Shown: positions 18,922 to 27,136 of the stretch, one piece after another | Numbering within the stretch: the first letter of the stretch is position 1 | Layout: each line of letters opens with the position of its first letter | DNA from: Bacillota bacterium | GTDB lineage: Bacteria; Bacillota; Clostridia; Lachnospirales; Cellulosilyticaceae | DNA: 64,000 nt | Direction: 5' to 3' | Assembly: GCA_023393125.1 (NCBI GenBank) | Contig: JAEWMQ010000106.1 | Location: forward strand, 16,679 to 80,678 | Notes under the pieces: generated by a model | Database searches by the model: none | The model's input: the letters and a program-made list of their open reading frames with translations, nothing else | Told to the model about the DNA's origin: nothing | Program-made: the position numbers and the translations under genes

Positions 18922-19899
18922 ATGTATAGCTTACAGAGGGGAGTTGGTAATATTTTAGTTAAAACAAACAAAAACGCCGGAGTAATTCAAAAAGCATCTG
19001 TTTGGTCAAAGATGAAAGAACAGAAATACTTAATTGCTATGTCTGCACCCTTTGTAATATGGGTTGTTGTTTTTAAGTACTTACCATTAGTAGGGTGGAT
19101 TACGGCATTTCAAGATTATAAGCCGCAATTAGGTATTACTAAATCACCGTGGGTAGGCTTAAAACATTTTAGAGCATTATTTAAAGAAGAACAGTTTTAT
19201 CAAGCATTGCAAAATACATTAGGAATGAGTATTTTAGCCATTGTATTTAGTACATTGTTTTCAATTGGTTTTGCATTACTACTTAATGAGTTAAGATCAC
19301 TTAAGTTCAAGAGGGTTATTCAAACAGTTTCATATTTACCACACTTTGTATCTTGGGTAGTAGTTGCTAATATTGTAGGTCAAATCTTAGCACCTACAGG
19401 GATTATCAATGAGATACTAATAAACCTAAATATTATTAGTGTCCCGATTAATTTTATGGCTAAACCGTCTATGTTTTGGGGAATTGTTACAGCATCTGAC
19501 CTTTGGAAAGAAACTGGTTGGAATGCTATTATTTATTTAGCAGCTATTACAAGTATAGATGTGCAGCTCTATGAAGCAGCTAAAGTAGATGGAGCCAATA
19601 GGTGGCAACAAATTAAAAACATTACATTACCAGGTATTAAGGGAACAGCCATTATTTTATTAATTATGTCTATAGGAAATTTAATTAATATTGGCTTTGA
19701 AAAGCAATACTTACTAGGAAATAATACAGTTGCTGCCAAATCACTAGTACTTGATAAATATGCCTTAGATTATGGTATTGGAATGGTAAGATACTCGTAT
19801 GGTACAGCCATAGGTATGTTCAAATCAATTGTTGGTATCGTACTTATATTTATTGCTAATACGTTGGCTAAGAAAAGTGGCGAAGGAAGGCTAATTTAA
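18922..19899 (+). CDS. ABC sugar transporter permease, LplB-type (CUT1)
   Basis: A 325-residue inner-membrane permease with six predicted membrane segments and the EAA-loop motif EAAKVDGANRWQQ near residue 213, which docks the ATPase. It resembles LplB/YtcP-type permeases of complex-carbohydrate importers. The start is uncertain: the ATG at 18922 has no ribosome site, whereas a strong GAGGGGAG (18936-18943) sits 8 bases before an in-frame ATT at 18952. Initiation at ATT would give 315 residues beginning just before LVKTNKNAG. It is the first gene of a permease-permease-binding protein set. No ATPase gene is present. Confidence 0.92.
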   Translation: MYSLQRGVGNILVKTNKNAGVIQKASVWSKMKEQKYLIAMSAPFVIWVVVFKYLPLVGWITAFQDYKPQLGITKSPWVGLKHFRALFKEEQFYQALQNTLGMSILAIVFSTLFSIGFALLLNELRSLKFKRVIQTVSYLPHFVSWVVVANIVGQILAPTGIINEILINLNIISVPINFMAKPSMFWGIVTASDLWKETGWNAIIYLAAITSIDVQLYEAAKVDGANRWQQIKNITLPGIKGTAIILLIMSIGNLINIGFEKQYLLGNNTVAAKSLVLDKYALDYGIGMVRYSYGTAIGMFKSIVGIVLIFIANTLAKKSGEGRLI

Positions 19900-19912
19900 A
19901 GGGGGGAAGCGT

Positions 19913-20800
19913 GTGTTAGCTAAATTAAAAAAGATTACCATCTTTGATGCTATAGTAGCATTAATGATGACTGTAGTTTTAATTATTACAGTATACCCCT
20001 TCTTACAAGTAGTAGCCATTTCCTTTAATGATGCAACTGATACAGTAAGAGGTGGTATCCATATTATACCAAGAAAATTTACATTCCAAAATTACATCAG
20101 TATTTTTGAATCAAATAGCAAGATTATTACAGGCTTTATTAATTCCATTTTAAGAACAGTTATAGGAACTGTTGTAGGTGTACTTTGTACTACAATGTTA
20201 GCTTATACATTAAGTCGAAAAGATTATATGTTTAGAAAGCCTATAGCAGTACTTTTCATACTTACAATGTATGTAAGTGGTGGACTTATTCCTGAGTATA
20301 TGGTTATTAGAAACTTAGGTTTAATAAATAAGTTTTCGGTATATATTTGGCCAGCACTCATTAGTGCATTTAATGTAATTGTTCTAAGATCTTTCATGGA
20401 TAACTTGCCCTTTGAATTACAAGAATCAGCTAAAATGGATGGGGCAAATGATTTAACAATCTTTTGGAAGGTTGTATTCCCGCTATGTATGCCGGCTATT
20501 GCAACTGTTGCTCTATTCGTTGCAGTAGGACAATGGAATAGTTGGTTTGATACATATTTATATGCTAAAAAAGATTATTTGACTACGCTACAATATGAAC
20601 TCATGAAAGTACTAGATAATGCTGCTGCAGGAGTAAAGGCGGCAGATATTAACACCCAAGGACTCAAAAAAGTTACGACTAACCCAGAATCTATAAAAAT
20701 GGCTATTACAGTAATCACAACTATACCAATTATATGTGTGTATCCATTCTTACAACGTTACTTTGTATCAGGGATGATTGTAGGAGCCGTAAAAAGTTGA
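19913..20800 (+). CDS. ABC sugar transporter permease, YtcP/MalG-type (CUT1)
   Basis: A 295-residue second permease, the partner of the upstream gene, with six predicted membrane helices and the EAA-type motif ESAKMDGANDLTIFW near residue 177. The start is a GTG at 19913 behind GGGGGGAA, 13 bases after the previous stop, so the two are co-translated. The C-terminus ends in the typical FLQRYFVSGMIVGAVKS, characteristic of permeases paired with large LplA-like binding proteins. Together the pair should form the channel for oligosaccharide import, powered by a shared MsmK/MsmX-like ATPase encoded elsewhere. Confidence 0.94.
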   Translation: MLAKLKKITIFDAIVALMMTVVLIITVYPFLQVVAISFNDATDTVRGGIHIIPRKFTFQNYISIFESNSKIITGFINSILRTVIGTVVGVLCTTMLAYTLSRKDYMFRKPIAVLFILTMYVSGGLIPEYMVIRNLGLINKFSVYIWPALISAFNVIVLRSFMDNLPFELQESAKMDGANDLTIFWKVVFPLCMPAIATVALFVAVGQWNSWFDTYLYAKKDYLTTLQYELMKVLDNAAAGVKAADINTQGLKKVTTNPESIKMAITVITTIPIICVYPFLQRYFVSGMIVGAVKS

Positions 20801-20841
20801 TGTATTATTCTAAGTAAATCTTATTTGAGGGGGATGAAAAA

Positions 20842-22581
20842 ATGAAAAAGAAAAAGTTTATATGTTTTTTAGCAGCAATGAGTTTATTTGGTAGTATGTT
20901 AACTGGTTGTGGTGGAAATGGTGGTAAGGAAGCAGCAGCAACTCCAGAGCCAAGTGCATCAGCAAGTGCTGAAGCATCACCAAGCACATCAGCAGATGCA
21001 GACGGTTTTGTAGGATTAGAAGATCGTACTCCAGTTACTTTAAAAATTTTTATGAAAGACATTACAGAAGATATTGAGTTTACCGATCCAGTTGCTGAAA
21101 AAATCAAAGAATTAACAGGTGTTACATTAGAAATTGAACATGCTGTTGGTGGTGATGAGCAAGCAATTCCATTAATGATTGCTAGTGGTGATTATCCTGA
21201 TATGATTTTTGCTAAAGGTGATACAGGACTTCTTGTAGATGCAGGAGCACTTATTCCATTAAATGATTTCATTGAAGAAAAAGGTGCCAATACAAAAGCC
21301 CTTTATGGAGATATGATTCAGAGATTAAAATACTCAGAAGCTGATCCTAATATTTATACAATGGGTACTTATGGTGTTCATACAGCGGCTTGGAAAACTG
21401 ATGGCGTTATGCAAATTCAACATGCTGTATTAAAAGAATTAGGTTATCCAGATATTAAAACGATTGCACAGTACGAAGAAGCACTTAAAACTTATAAAGA
21501 TAAATATCCTCAGATCAATGGTCAAGATACTATCGGTCTTACACTTATGGGAAGTGACTGGAGATGGCTTATTACTGTAGGTAACGTAGCTTCTTCTGCT
21601 TCTGGTATTCCTGATGATGGTGAGTGGGCTATTGATGATAATGCACAAACAGCTGTTTATAAATATCTTGCACCAGGGGTAAAAGATTATATGAAATGGC
21701 TTAACCATATGAATGATATTGGATTACTTGATCCAGAATCTTTCACACAACAAGAAGATGTTTATTTTGCTAAACTTGCTTCTGGTCGTGTACTTGGTAC
21801 AGCTACTCCTGAATGGGGAACTGGAGAATCTAAAAAAGCACTTGTTGCTGCAGGAATGGAAGAAAGAACAACGGCTCCACTTGCGATAACTGTATCAGAA
21901 GAGTTTAAAACAGCTGTAACAAAAGACTATGGTTTTAGTGGTGGACATGGTATTGGTATTTGTGCATCTAGTGAGAACCAAGAAAAAGCTTTCGAATTCT
22001 TAGATTGGATGTGTTCAGAGGAAGCTCAAATCCTTATTAACTGGGGACTTGAAGGTGAAAATTATACTTATGATGCAAATGGTAAGAGACAATTAACACC
22101 AGAAATGGCGGCTGCAAGAATATCAGATAAAGACTTTAATAAGAAAACAGGTATTACTAAATATGTTTATCCATTCCCACAACAAGGTAATGGAGGCATA
22201 GATTCAACAGGTAACAGATTTACATTAGATAATAAGGAAACGATTATTGAACAAATGACAGCAACAGAAAAAGAAACACTTAAAGCTTATGGTAAAGAAT
22301 TATGGACAGATTTCTTCCCAACTCCAGAAGAACTTGGCGTTTCTAAACACGGTCAAGCATGGCAATTTAATATTGCATCAGATAGTGAGCTTGCAGTATT
22401 TAATCAAAAATCTCAAGATTATATCCAACAAGCTGTTACACAAGCTATCCTTGGAAAACCAGCAGACTTCGATGCAACATGGGATACAATCTTAGCTAAG
22501 CTTGATGAAATTGGCGTACAAGATGCTAATGCAGAAATGACAAAGTTAACCCAAGAAAAGATTCGTTTCTGGGGTAACTAA
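20842..22581 (+). CDS. Extracellular solute-binding lipoprotein (LplA-like, CUT1)
   Basis: A 579-residue binding protein. The N-terminus is a lipoprotein signal peptide with lipobox SMLTGC, followed by a low-complexity Ala/Ser/Pro linker of about 35 residues. The mature part has the family-1 pattern, including PLMIASGDYPDMIFAKGD near residue 120 and GLLDPESFTQQEDVYFAKLASG. It captures the sugar outside the membrane for the two permeases just upstream. GAGGGGGATG precedes the ATG. A perfect 17-base hairpin lies directly after the stop and probably stabilises this part of the message, as is common for binding-protein genes. Ligand identity is inference from the neighbouring GH95 and GH31 enzymes. 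Confidence 0.93.
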   Translation: MKKKKFICFLAAMSLFGSMLTGCGGNGGKEAAATPEPSASASAEASPSTSADADGFVGLEDRTPVTLKIFMKDITEDIEFTDPVAEKIKELTGVTLEIEHAVGGDEQAIPLMIASGDYPDMIFAKGDTGLLVDAGALIPLNDFIEEKGANTKALYGDMIQRLKYSEADPNIYTMGTYGVHTAAWKTDGVMQIQHAVLKELGYPDIKTIAQYEEALKTYKDKYPQINGQDTIGLTLMGSDWRWLITVGNVASSASGIPDDGEWAIDDNAQTAVYKYLAPGVKDYMKWLNHMNDIGLLDPESFTQQEDVYFAKLASGRVLGTATPEWGTGESKKALVAAGMEERTTAPLAITVSEEFKTAVTKDYGFSGGHGIGICASSENQEKAFEFLDWMCSEEAQILINWGLEGENYTYDANGKRQLTPEMAAARISDKDFNKKTGITKYVYPFPQQGNGGIDSTGNRFTLDNKETIIEQMTATEKETLKAYGKELWTDFFPTPEELGVSKHGQAWQFNIASDSELAVFNQKSQDYIQQAVTQAILGKPADFDATWDTILAKLDEIGVQDANAEMTKLTQEKIRFWGN

Positions 22582-22609
22582 TTACTCCCTTTAGAATAAT
22601 AGCAGTAAG

Positions 22610-22647
22610 GCATAAGCTTGGTAAAAAATATTTTACCAAGCTTATGC
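22610..22647 (+). repeat. Intercistronic hairpin between binding-protein and GH31 genes
   Basis: GCATAAGCTTGGTAAAA (22610-22626) and TTTTACCAAGCTTATGC (22631-22647) form a perfect 17-base stem with a 4-base loop. No T-tract follows, so it is more likely an mRNA-stabilising or processing hairpin, or a leaky terminator, than a full stop. Confidence 0.8.
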
Positions 22648-22684
22648 TATATCATAATTATATGGACGAAATGGAGAAAAGAAG

Positions 22685-25033
22685 ATGAGATTTAGTAATG
22701 GTTGTTGGCTTAATAAAGAAGGAATAGAAAGTTTTAGTCCACAAGAAGTTTATAAGGTATGTAGAAAGGGGCAGCAAATAGAGATTTTAGCTCCTTCAAA
22801 GAAGATTAAACAAAGAGGAGATACTTTGGGGGGCCCAGTTATGACATATACTATTTCTGCCCCTATGAAAGATGTTTTTAAAATCCACGTTGAGCACTAT
22901 AAGGGGACGAATAAAGCAGGTCCTAATTTTGAGATATATGCTGCGCAAGATATTCAATTAGAAATGTCTCAAAGCGAAGGAAAAATAAAAATTAGAAATG
23001 GCGAATTGAGCCTTGTTATTGAAGATAAAGATAACTGGAAGATGAGTTTTTATAGAAAAGGTAAGAAACTTACTTCAAGTGATTTTAAATCAGCAGCCTA
23101 TATTAAGGAACATGATACAGAGTTTATGAATGAAGATTTAAGTAGCGTATATATGAGGGAACAACTAAGTTTATCTGTAGGAGAACTTATCTATGGATTA
23201 GGAGAACGCTTTACACCATTTATTAAAAATGGTCAAACGGTAGAAACTTGGAATGAAGATGGTGGTACTAGCACTGAACAATCCTATAAAGCAATACCTT
23301 TTTATATCAGTAATAGAGATTATGGGGTGTTCGTTAATCATCCAGAAAGAGTTTCATTTGAAGTAGGCTCAGAGAAAGTGACAAAGGTACAGTTTAGTGT
23401 ACAAGGTGAAAGTCTAGAATACTTCCTTGTTGCAGGCGACAGTATGAAAGAGGTTTTAAGTAACTATACTACTTTAACTGGTAAACCAGCTCTTCCACCA
23501 GCTTGGTCATTTGGTTTATGGCTTACAACTTCTTTTACAACCAATTATGACGAAGCTACTGTTATGGGATTTATAGATGGCATGGCTGATAGACAGGTAC
23601 CACTTCATGTTTTCCATTTTGATTGCTTTTGGATGAAAGGTTTTAGTTGGTGTGATTTTACATGGGATAATGAAGTATTTCCTGATCCAGTAGGGATGAT
23701 TAAACGGATTAAAGAAAAAGGGCTAAAAGTATGTGTATGGATTAATCCTTATATAGCTCAAGCTTCTAGCTTATTTGATGAGGCAATGCACGGAGGCTAT
23801 TTACTTAAACGTGAAGATGGCTCTGTATGGCAATGGGATATGTGGCAACCAGGGATGGGGATAGTGGATTTTACTAATCCAGCAGCCTGCACATGGTTTA
23901 AGGAAAAGCTAGAAGTTCTTTTAGAAATGGGAGTAGACTGTTTTAAAACTGATTTTGGTGAGAGAATTCCGACAAAGAATGTAGTGTATTTTGATAGAAG
24001 TAATCCAGAAAAAATGCATAACTATTATACACAACTTTATAATAAAACCGTATTTGATACCTTAAAAGAAAAAAAGGGTAAAAACGAAGCAGTATTATTT
24101 GCACGTTCAGCAACTGCTGGTGGGCAACAATTTCCAGTTCATTGGGGTGGTGACTGCACTGCAGACTATGAATCAATGGCAGAGAGTTTAAGAGGAGGAC
24201 TTTCTCTATGTCTTTCAGGGTTTGGATTCTGGAGTCATGATATTGGTGGATTTGAAAGTACCTCTACAGCAGATGTCTATAAGCGTTGGGCAGCATTTGG
24301 ACTTCTTTCTTCACATAGTCGTTTACATGGTAGTACGTCTTATCGTGTACCTTGGCTTTATGATGAGGAAGCAGTAGAAGTGGTTAAGTATTTCTCTGAG
24401 CTAAAATGTACGTTAATGCCTTATTTATTTAATGAAGCAGCTAAGACAGTTGAAACAGGAGTCTCTACCATGAGAGCAATGGTGGTTGAATTTGAAGAAG
24501 ATCCAATGTGTGCTTACTTAGATAAACAATATATGCTTGGTGAAAGTATTTTAATAGCTCCTATTTTTAGTGAGGAAGGAATCGTACAGTATTATGTACC
24601 AGAAGGAAAATGGACTAACTTTTTAAGTGGTGAATGTATTCAAGGTGGAAAATGGACTACTGAGAAATATGACTATAAGAGTATACCAATGCTTGTACGC
24701 CCTAATAGCTTAATTGCAATAGGTAACCAATCATTCAAACCAGATTATGACTACAGAGAAGGTGTACAAATCGCGGCGTATGGATTAATAGAAGGAAAAG
24801 TAACAACGACGAAGGTTATTAATATGAATCAAGAAGTAGAATTAGACATTAGCATACTTAAATCAAATCATACAGTAAGTATCTCTTTTAAAGGAAATAA
24901 TAAAGCGTTTAGCATCATATTAAAAGATATAAGGGCTGTAGAAAAAGTGGAAGGAGGAAGCTTTACTATAGAAACAGATGGTATTCATATTCTACCAGAG
25001 GTAGAAGGAGGCAATGTTATTTGTTATTTATAA
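22685..25033 (+). CDS. yicI: Alpha-xylosidase, GH31 (YicI/XylS type)
   Basis: A 782-residue retaining glycosidase that removes alpha-xylosyl residues from the non-reducing end of xyloglucan oligosaccharides (isoprimeverose unit) in its characterised relatives. The nucleophile Asp lies in DCFKTDFGERIP near residue 420 and the acid/base Asp in FPVHWGGDCTADYESMAESL near residue 483. The surrounding blocks (LFARSATAGGQ, GFGFWSHDIGGFE, HSRLHGSTSYRVPW, LDKQYMLGE) match the E. coli YicI pattern rather than starch-type GH31 enzymes. There is no signal peptide, so it is cytosolic. It is the last gene of the importer operon and has a terminator after it. Confidence 0.9.
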   Translation: MRFSNGCWLNKEGIESFSPQEVYKVCRKGQQIEILAPSKKIKQRGDTLGGPVMTYTISAPMKDVFKIHVEHYKGTNKAGPNFEIYAAQDIQLEMSQSEGKIKIRNGELSLVIEDKDNWKMSFYRKGKKLTSSDFKSAAYIKEHDTEFMNEDLSSVYMREQLSLSVGELIYGLGERFTPFIKNGQTVETWNEDGGTSTEQSYKAIPFYISNRDYGVFVNHPERVSFEVGSEKVTKVQFSVQGESLEYFLVAGDSMKEVLSNYTTLTGKPALPPAWSFGLWLTTSFTTNYDEATVMGFIDGMADRQVPLHVFHFDCFWMKGFSWCDFTWDNEVFPDPVGMIKRIKEKGLKVCVWINPYIAQASSLFDEAMHGGYLLKREDGSVWQWDMWQPGMGIVDFTNPAACTWFKEKLEVLLEMGVDCFKTDFGERIPTKNVVYFDRSNPEKMHNYYTQLYNKTVFDTLKEKKGKNEAVLFARSATAGGQQFPVHWGGDCTADYESMAESLRGGLSLCLSGFGFWSHDIGGFESTSTADVYKRWAAFGLLSSHSRLHGSTSYRVPWLYDEEAVEVVKYFSELKCTLMPYLFNEAAKTVETGVSTMRAMVVEFEEDPMCAYLDKQYMLGESILIAPIFSEEGIVQYYVPEGKWTNFLSGECIQGGKWTTEKYDYKSIPMLVRPNSLIAIGNQSFKPDYDYREGVQIAAYGLIEGKVTTTKVINMNQEVELDISILKSNHTVSISFKGNNKAFSIILKDIRAVEKVEGGSFTIETDGIHILPEVEGGNVICYL

Positions 25034-25084
25034 AATAACGACCTTTTGTTGTAATATAAGAAGATATATTAAAAAAAGCTTTTT

Positions 25085-25135
25085 GAGCTTGCTTTGGAAA
25101 CTTATAGTTTGTGTCCCAAGCAAGCTCTCTTTTTA
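25085..25135 (+). terminator. Terminator after GH31 gene
   Basis: GAGCTTGCTT (25085-25094) pairs with AAGCAAGCTC (25118-25127) around a 23-base loop; T5 follows. Confidence 0.8.
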
Positions 25136-25226
25136 TGATTCCTACCGCCTACTTTAAGTGGGTCCTTCAAAGTATATGCATGATTCTGTTTATGAAATAT
25201 AATAAATATTCTTTTTTAGACTAAGA

Positions 25227-25261
25227 TTTGTATATATTTTGCATATAAAAATATATACAAA
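25227..25261. repeat. 14-base perfect inverted repeat upstream of the YesM/YesN promoter
   Basis: TTTGTATATATTTT (25227-25240) and AAAATATATACAAA (25248-25261) with a 7-base spacer, centred about 60 bases upstream of the -10 box at 25305. It may be a regulator-binding site. The rest of the 25034-25339 gap is AT-rich with no further gene. Confidence 0.6.
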
Positions 25262-25281
25262 CTAAAATATTTTATAATATT

Positions 25282-25310
25282 TTAAAAAAATAATATAAAA
25301 GTGATATAAT
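25282..25310 (+). promoter_or_regulatory. Extended -10 promoter for sensor kinase gene
   Basis: TGATATAAT (TG at 25302, TATAAT at 25305-25310) with a poor TTAAAA -35 box 17 bases upstream; about 30 bases before the start codon. Confidence 0.6.
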
Positions 25311-25339
25311 ATACTAAAGAAAAGAATCAGAGGGGTACT

Positions 25340-27136
25340 ATGGAGACAATAAAGAAAGTACTTACTTTTAATAGAAATATGAAAGTTAAAAAGCAGCTGA
25401 TAGGTATTTATGTTATTGTTATTCTTATACCTATTTTTATCGTTGGCGTACAACTTACAAGACTTATGTGTGACATGGTTGTGGATAGAGCCATTAATGA
25501 AGCCTGTGTTAATATTGAGCGTATCAAAGAACGTTTAAATGAGAAAATAAAAATTGCGAATTCTGTAGCAGAAAGCATTTATGTAGATGAAGGAATTGCT
25601 AAAGTATTAAAAACACAATTCGAAGATAGTGCTCAAGTTGTAAATACTTATAAGGAATTAACCATGATATCTACCTATTTGACGCACTACGAGGAAATTA
25701 ATAGTATTCGTATTTATAACGATAACACCACATTATTAAATAATTCTCAATTTGTGAGAGCAACAGATGATATTAAGCGCTCTGTGTGGTATCAAGCAGC
25801 ATTAGACAGAGATAGTCAGATGGAATGGTTCCTTAAATATGATGAAATTAAAAAACAATATTATATGAGCTTAATCCGAGCACTAAGGGATAAACAAAGA
25901 AATGTATGGGGTGTACTTGTCATTAATTTCGACCCAGAAAAGCTTAATAGAATCATTAAAGATGAACCTTATGATACTATGATAACGGTTAATGGACAGA
26001 TAGTAACATCATCTGGTAATAGTGCCCCTTTATATGATCAACTTGATCATTTGAGGGAATTACAGGTAGAACAAAATAAGAATTATAAGGTTAAAGTGGG
26101 TGACGATAAGGGAGCAGAATATATTATTTTTACGAGTGTCACACCCGCTAAGACCTTTAATAGTCAAATAGAAATATGCATGAGTATGTCTATTAATAGT
26201 ATTACGGGTGAAACACTTAAAATTATTAGAACGAGTTTGGGAATGATAATGATTAGTTTAGGTTTATCAGGAATACTTATTTTAATTTTCGCTAAAAGTT
26301 TTTCAAGTCGTATTATTTTAGTTCGAAAAGAAATGCATAAGGTGACTCAAGGGGATTTCGACATCAGAAAGAGTATTGAGGGAAAAGATGAAATAGGAGA
26401 GCTTTATGAGGATATTTGCCAAACTGTAGAAAGTGTTAAGCAGCTTATTGAGGAAAATTATGCTGCTAAAGTACAGAAGGAAGAATTAAAAAGAAAGCAG
26501 AAGGAAATACAGTTTGAAATGTTAGCTAGTCAAATTAATCCTCATTTTTTATATAATACATTGGAAACTATTCGAATGAAAGCTTACTGTAATGGAGAAA
26601 AAGAACTTGCCAGTGTGGTAAAAAAACTATCTAAGCTTCTTAGAAGAAATCTAGAGGTAACCGATCGTAGAGTGAGCCTAGCTTCAGAATTAGAACTTAT
26701 AGAGGCTTATTTATCTATTCAGAGATTCAGATTTGGTGAAAGAATAAGCTATCATATTGAAAATGAGATAGATAGTACAAAGTATTATTTATTACCGTTA
26801 CTATTGCAGCCTATTGTAGAAAATGCATTTATACATGGGCTTGAAGCGCAGCAAGGAAATGGGGAAATTATTTGCAAGATAAAAGAGCAGGATAATTATT
26901 TGCAAATTGCTGTTTCTGATAATGGATTAGGTATGAGTGAAGAAAGATTGCATCAAGTTCAAAGAAGTTTACAAGGTGAGCAAGTAGAAGGGAAAAAGAG
27001 AGTAGGCTTGAAGAATATCAATGAAAGAATCAAATTATACTATGGTGATATGTATGGGATCATGATTAAAAGTATAGAGACTCAGGGAACTACAGTGACA
27101 ATTATTTTGCCAAAGATGCAGGAGGGAGAGACATGA
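25340..27136 (+). CDS. Sensor histidine kinase, YesM type
   Basis: A 598-residue membrane kinase of a two-component system. Membrane helices lie at about residues 19-39 and 298-320 and enclose a roughly 255-residue extracytoplasmic sensor domain. HAMP follows at about 320-372, then the His_kinase domain with phospho-acceptor H402 in QINPHFLYNTLE. The HATPase domain has VENAFIHG near residue 493 and VSDNGLGMSE near 526. GAGGGG precedes the ATG. Its stop overlaps the start of the response-regulator gene by 4 bases (ATGA), so the two are translationally coupled. Systems of this type next to LplB-type importers usually sense plant polysaccharide fragments and switch on the nearby genes. Confidence 0.95.
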   Translation: METIKKVLTFNRNMKVKKQLIGIYVIVILIPIFIVGVQLTRLMCDMVVDRAINEACVNIERIKERLNEKIKIANSVAESIYVDEGIAKVLKTQFEDSAQVVNTYKELTMISTYLTHYEEINSIRIYNDNTTLLNNSQFVRATDDIKRSVWYQAALDRDSQMEWFLKYDEIKKQYYMSLIRALRDKQRNVWGVLVINFDPEKLNRIIKDEPYDTMITVNGQIVTSSGNSAPLYDQLDHLRELQVEQNKNYKVKVGDDKGAEYIIFTSVTPAKTFNSQIEICMSMSINSITGETLKIIRTSLGMIMISLGLSGILILIFAKSFSSRIILVRKEMHKVTQGDFDIRKSIEGKDEIGELYEDICQTVESVKQLIEENYAAKVQKEELKRKQKEIQFEMLASQINPHFLYNTLETIRMKAYCNGEKELASVVKKLSKLLRRNLEVTDRRVSLASELELIEAYLSIQRFRFGERISYHIENEIDSTKYYLLPLLLQPIVENAFIHGLEAQQGNGEIICKIKEQDNYLQIAVSDNGLGMSEERLHQVQRSLQGEQVEGKKRVGLKNINERIKLYYGDMYGIMIKSIETQGTTVTIILPKMQEGET

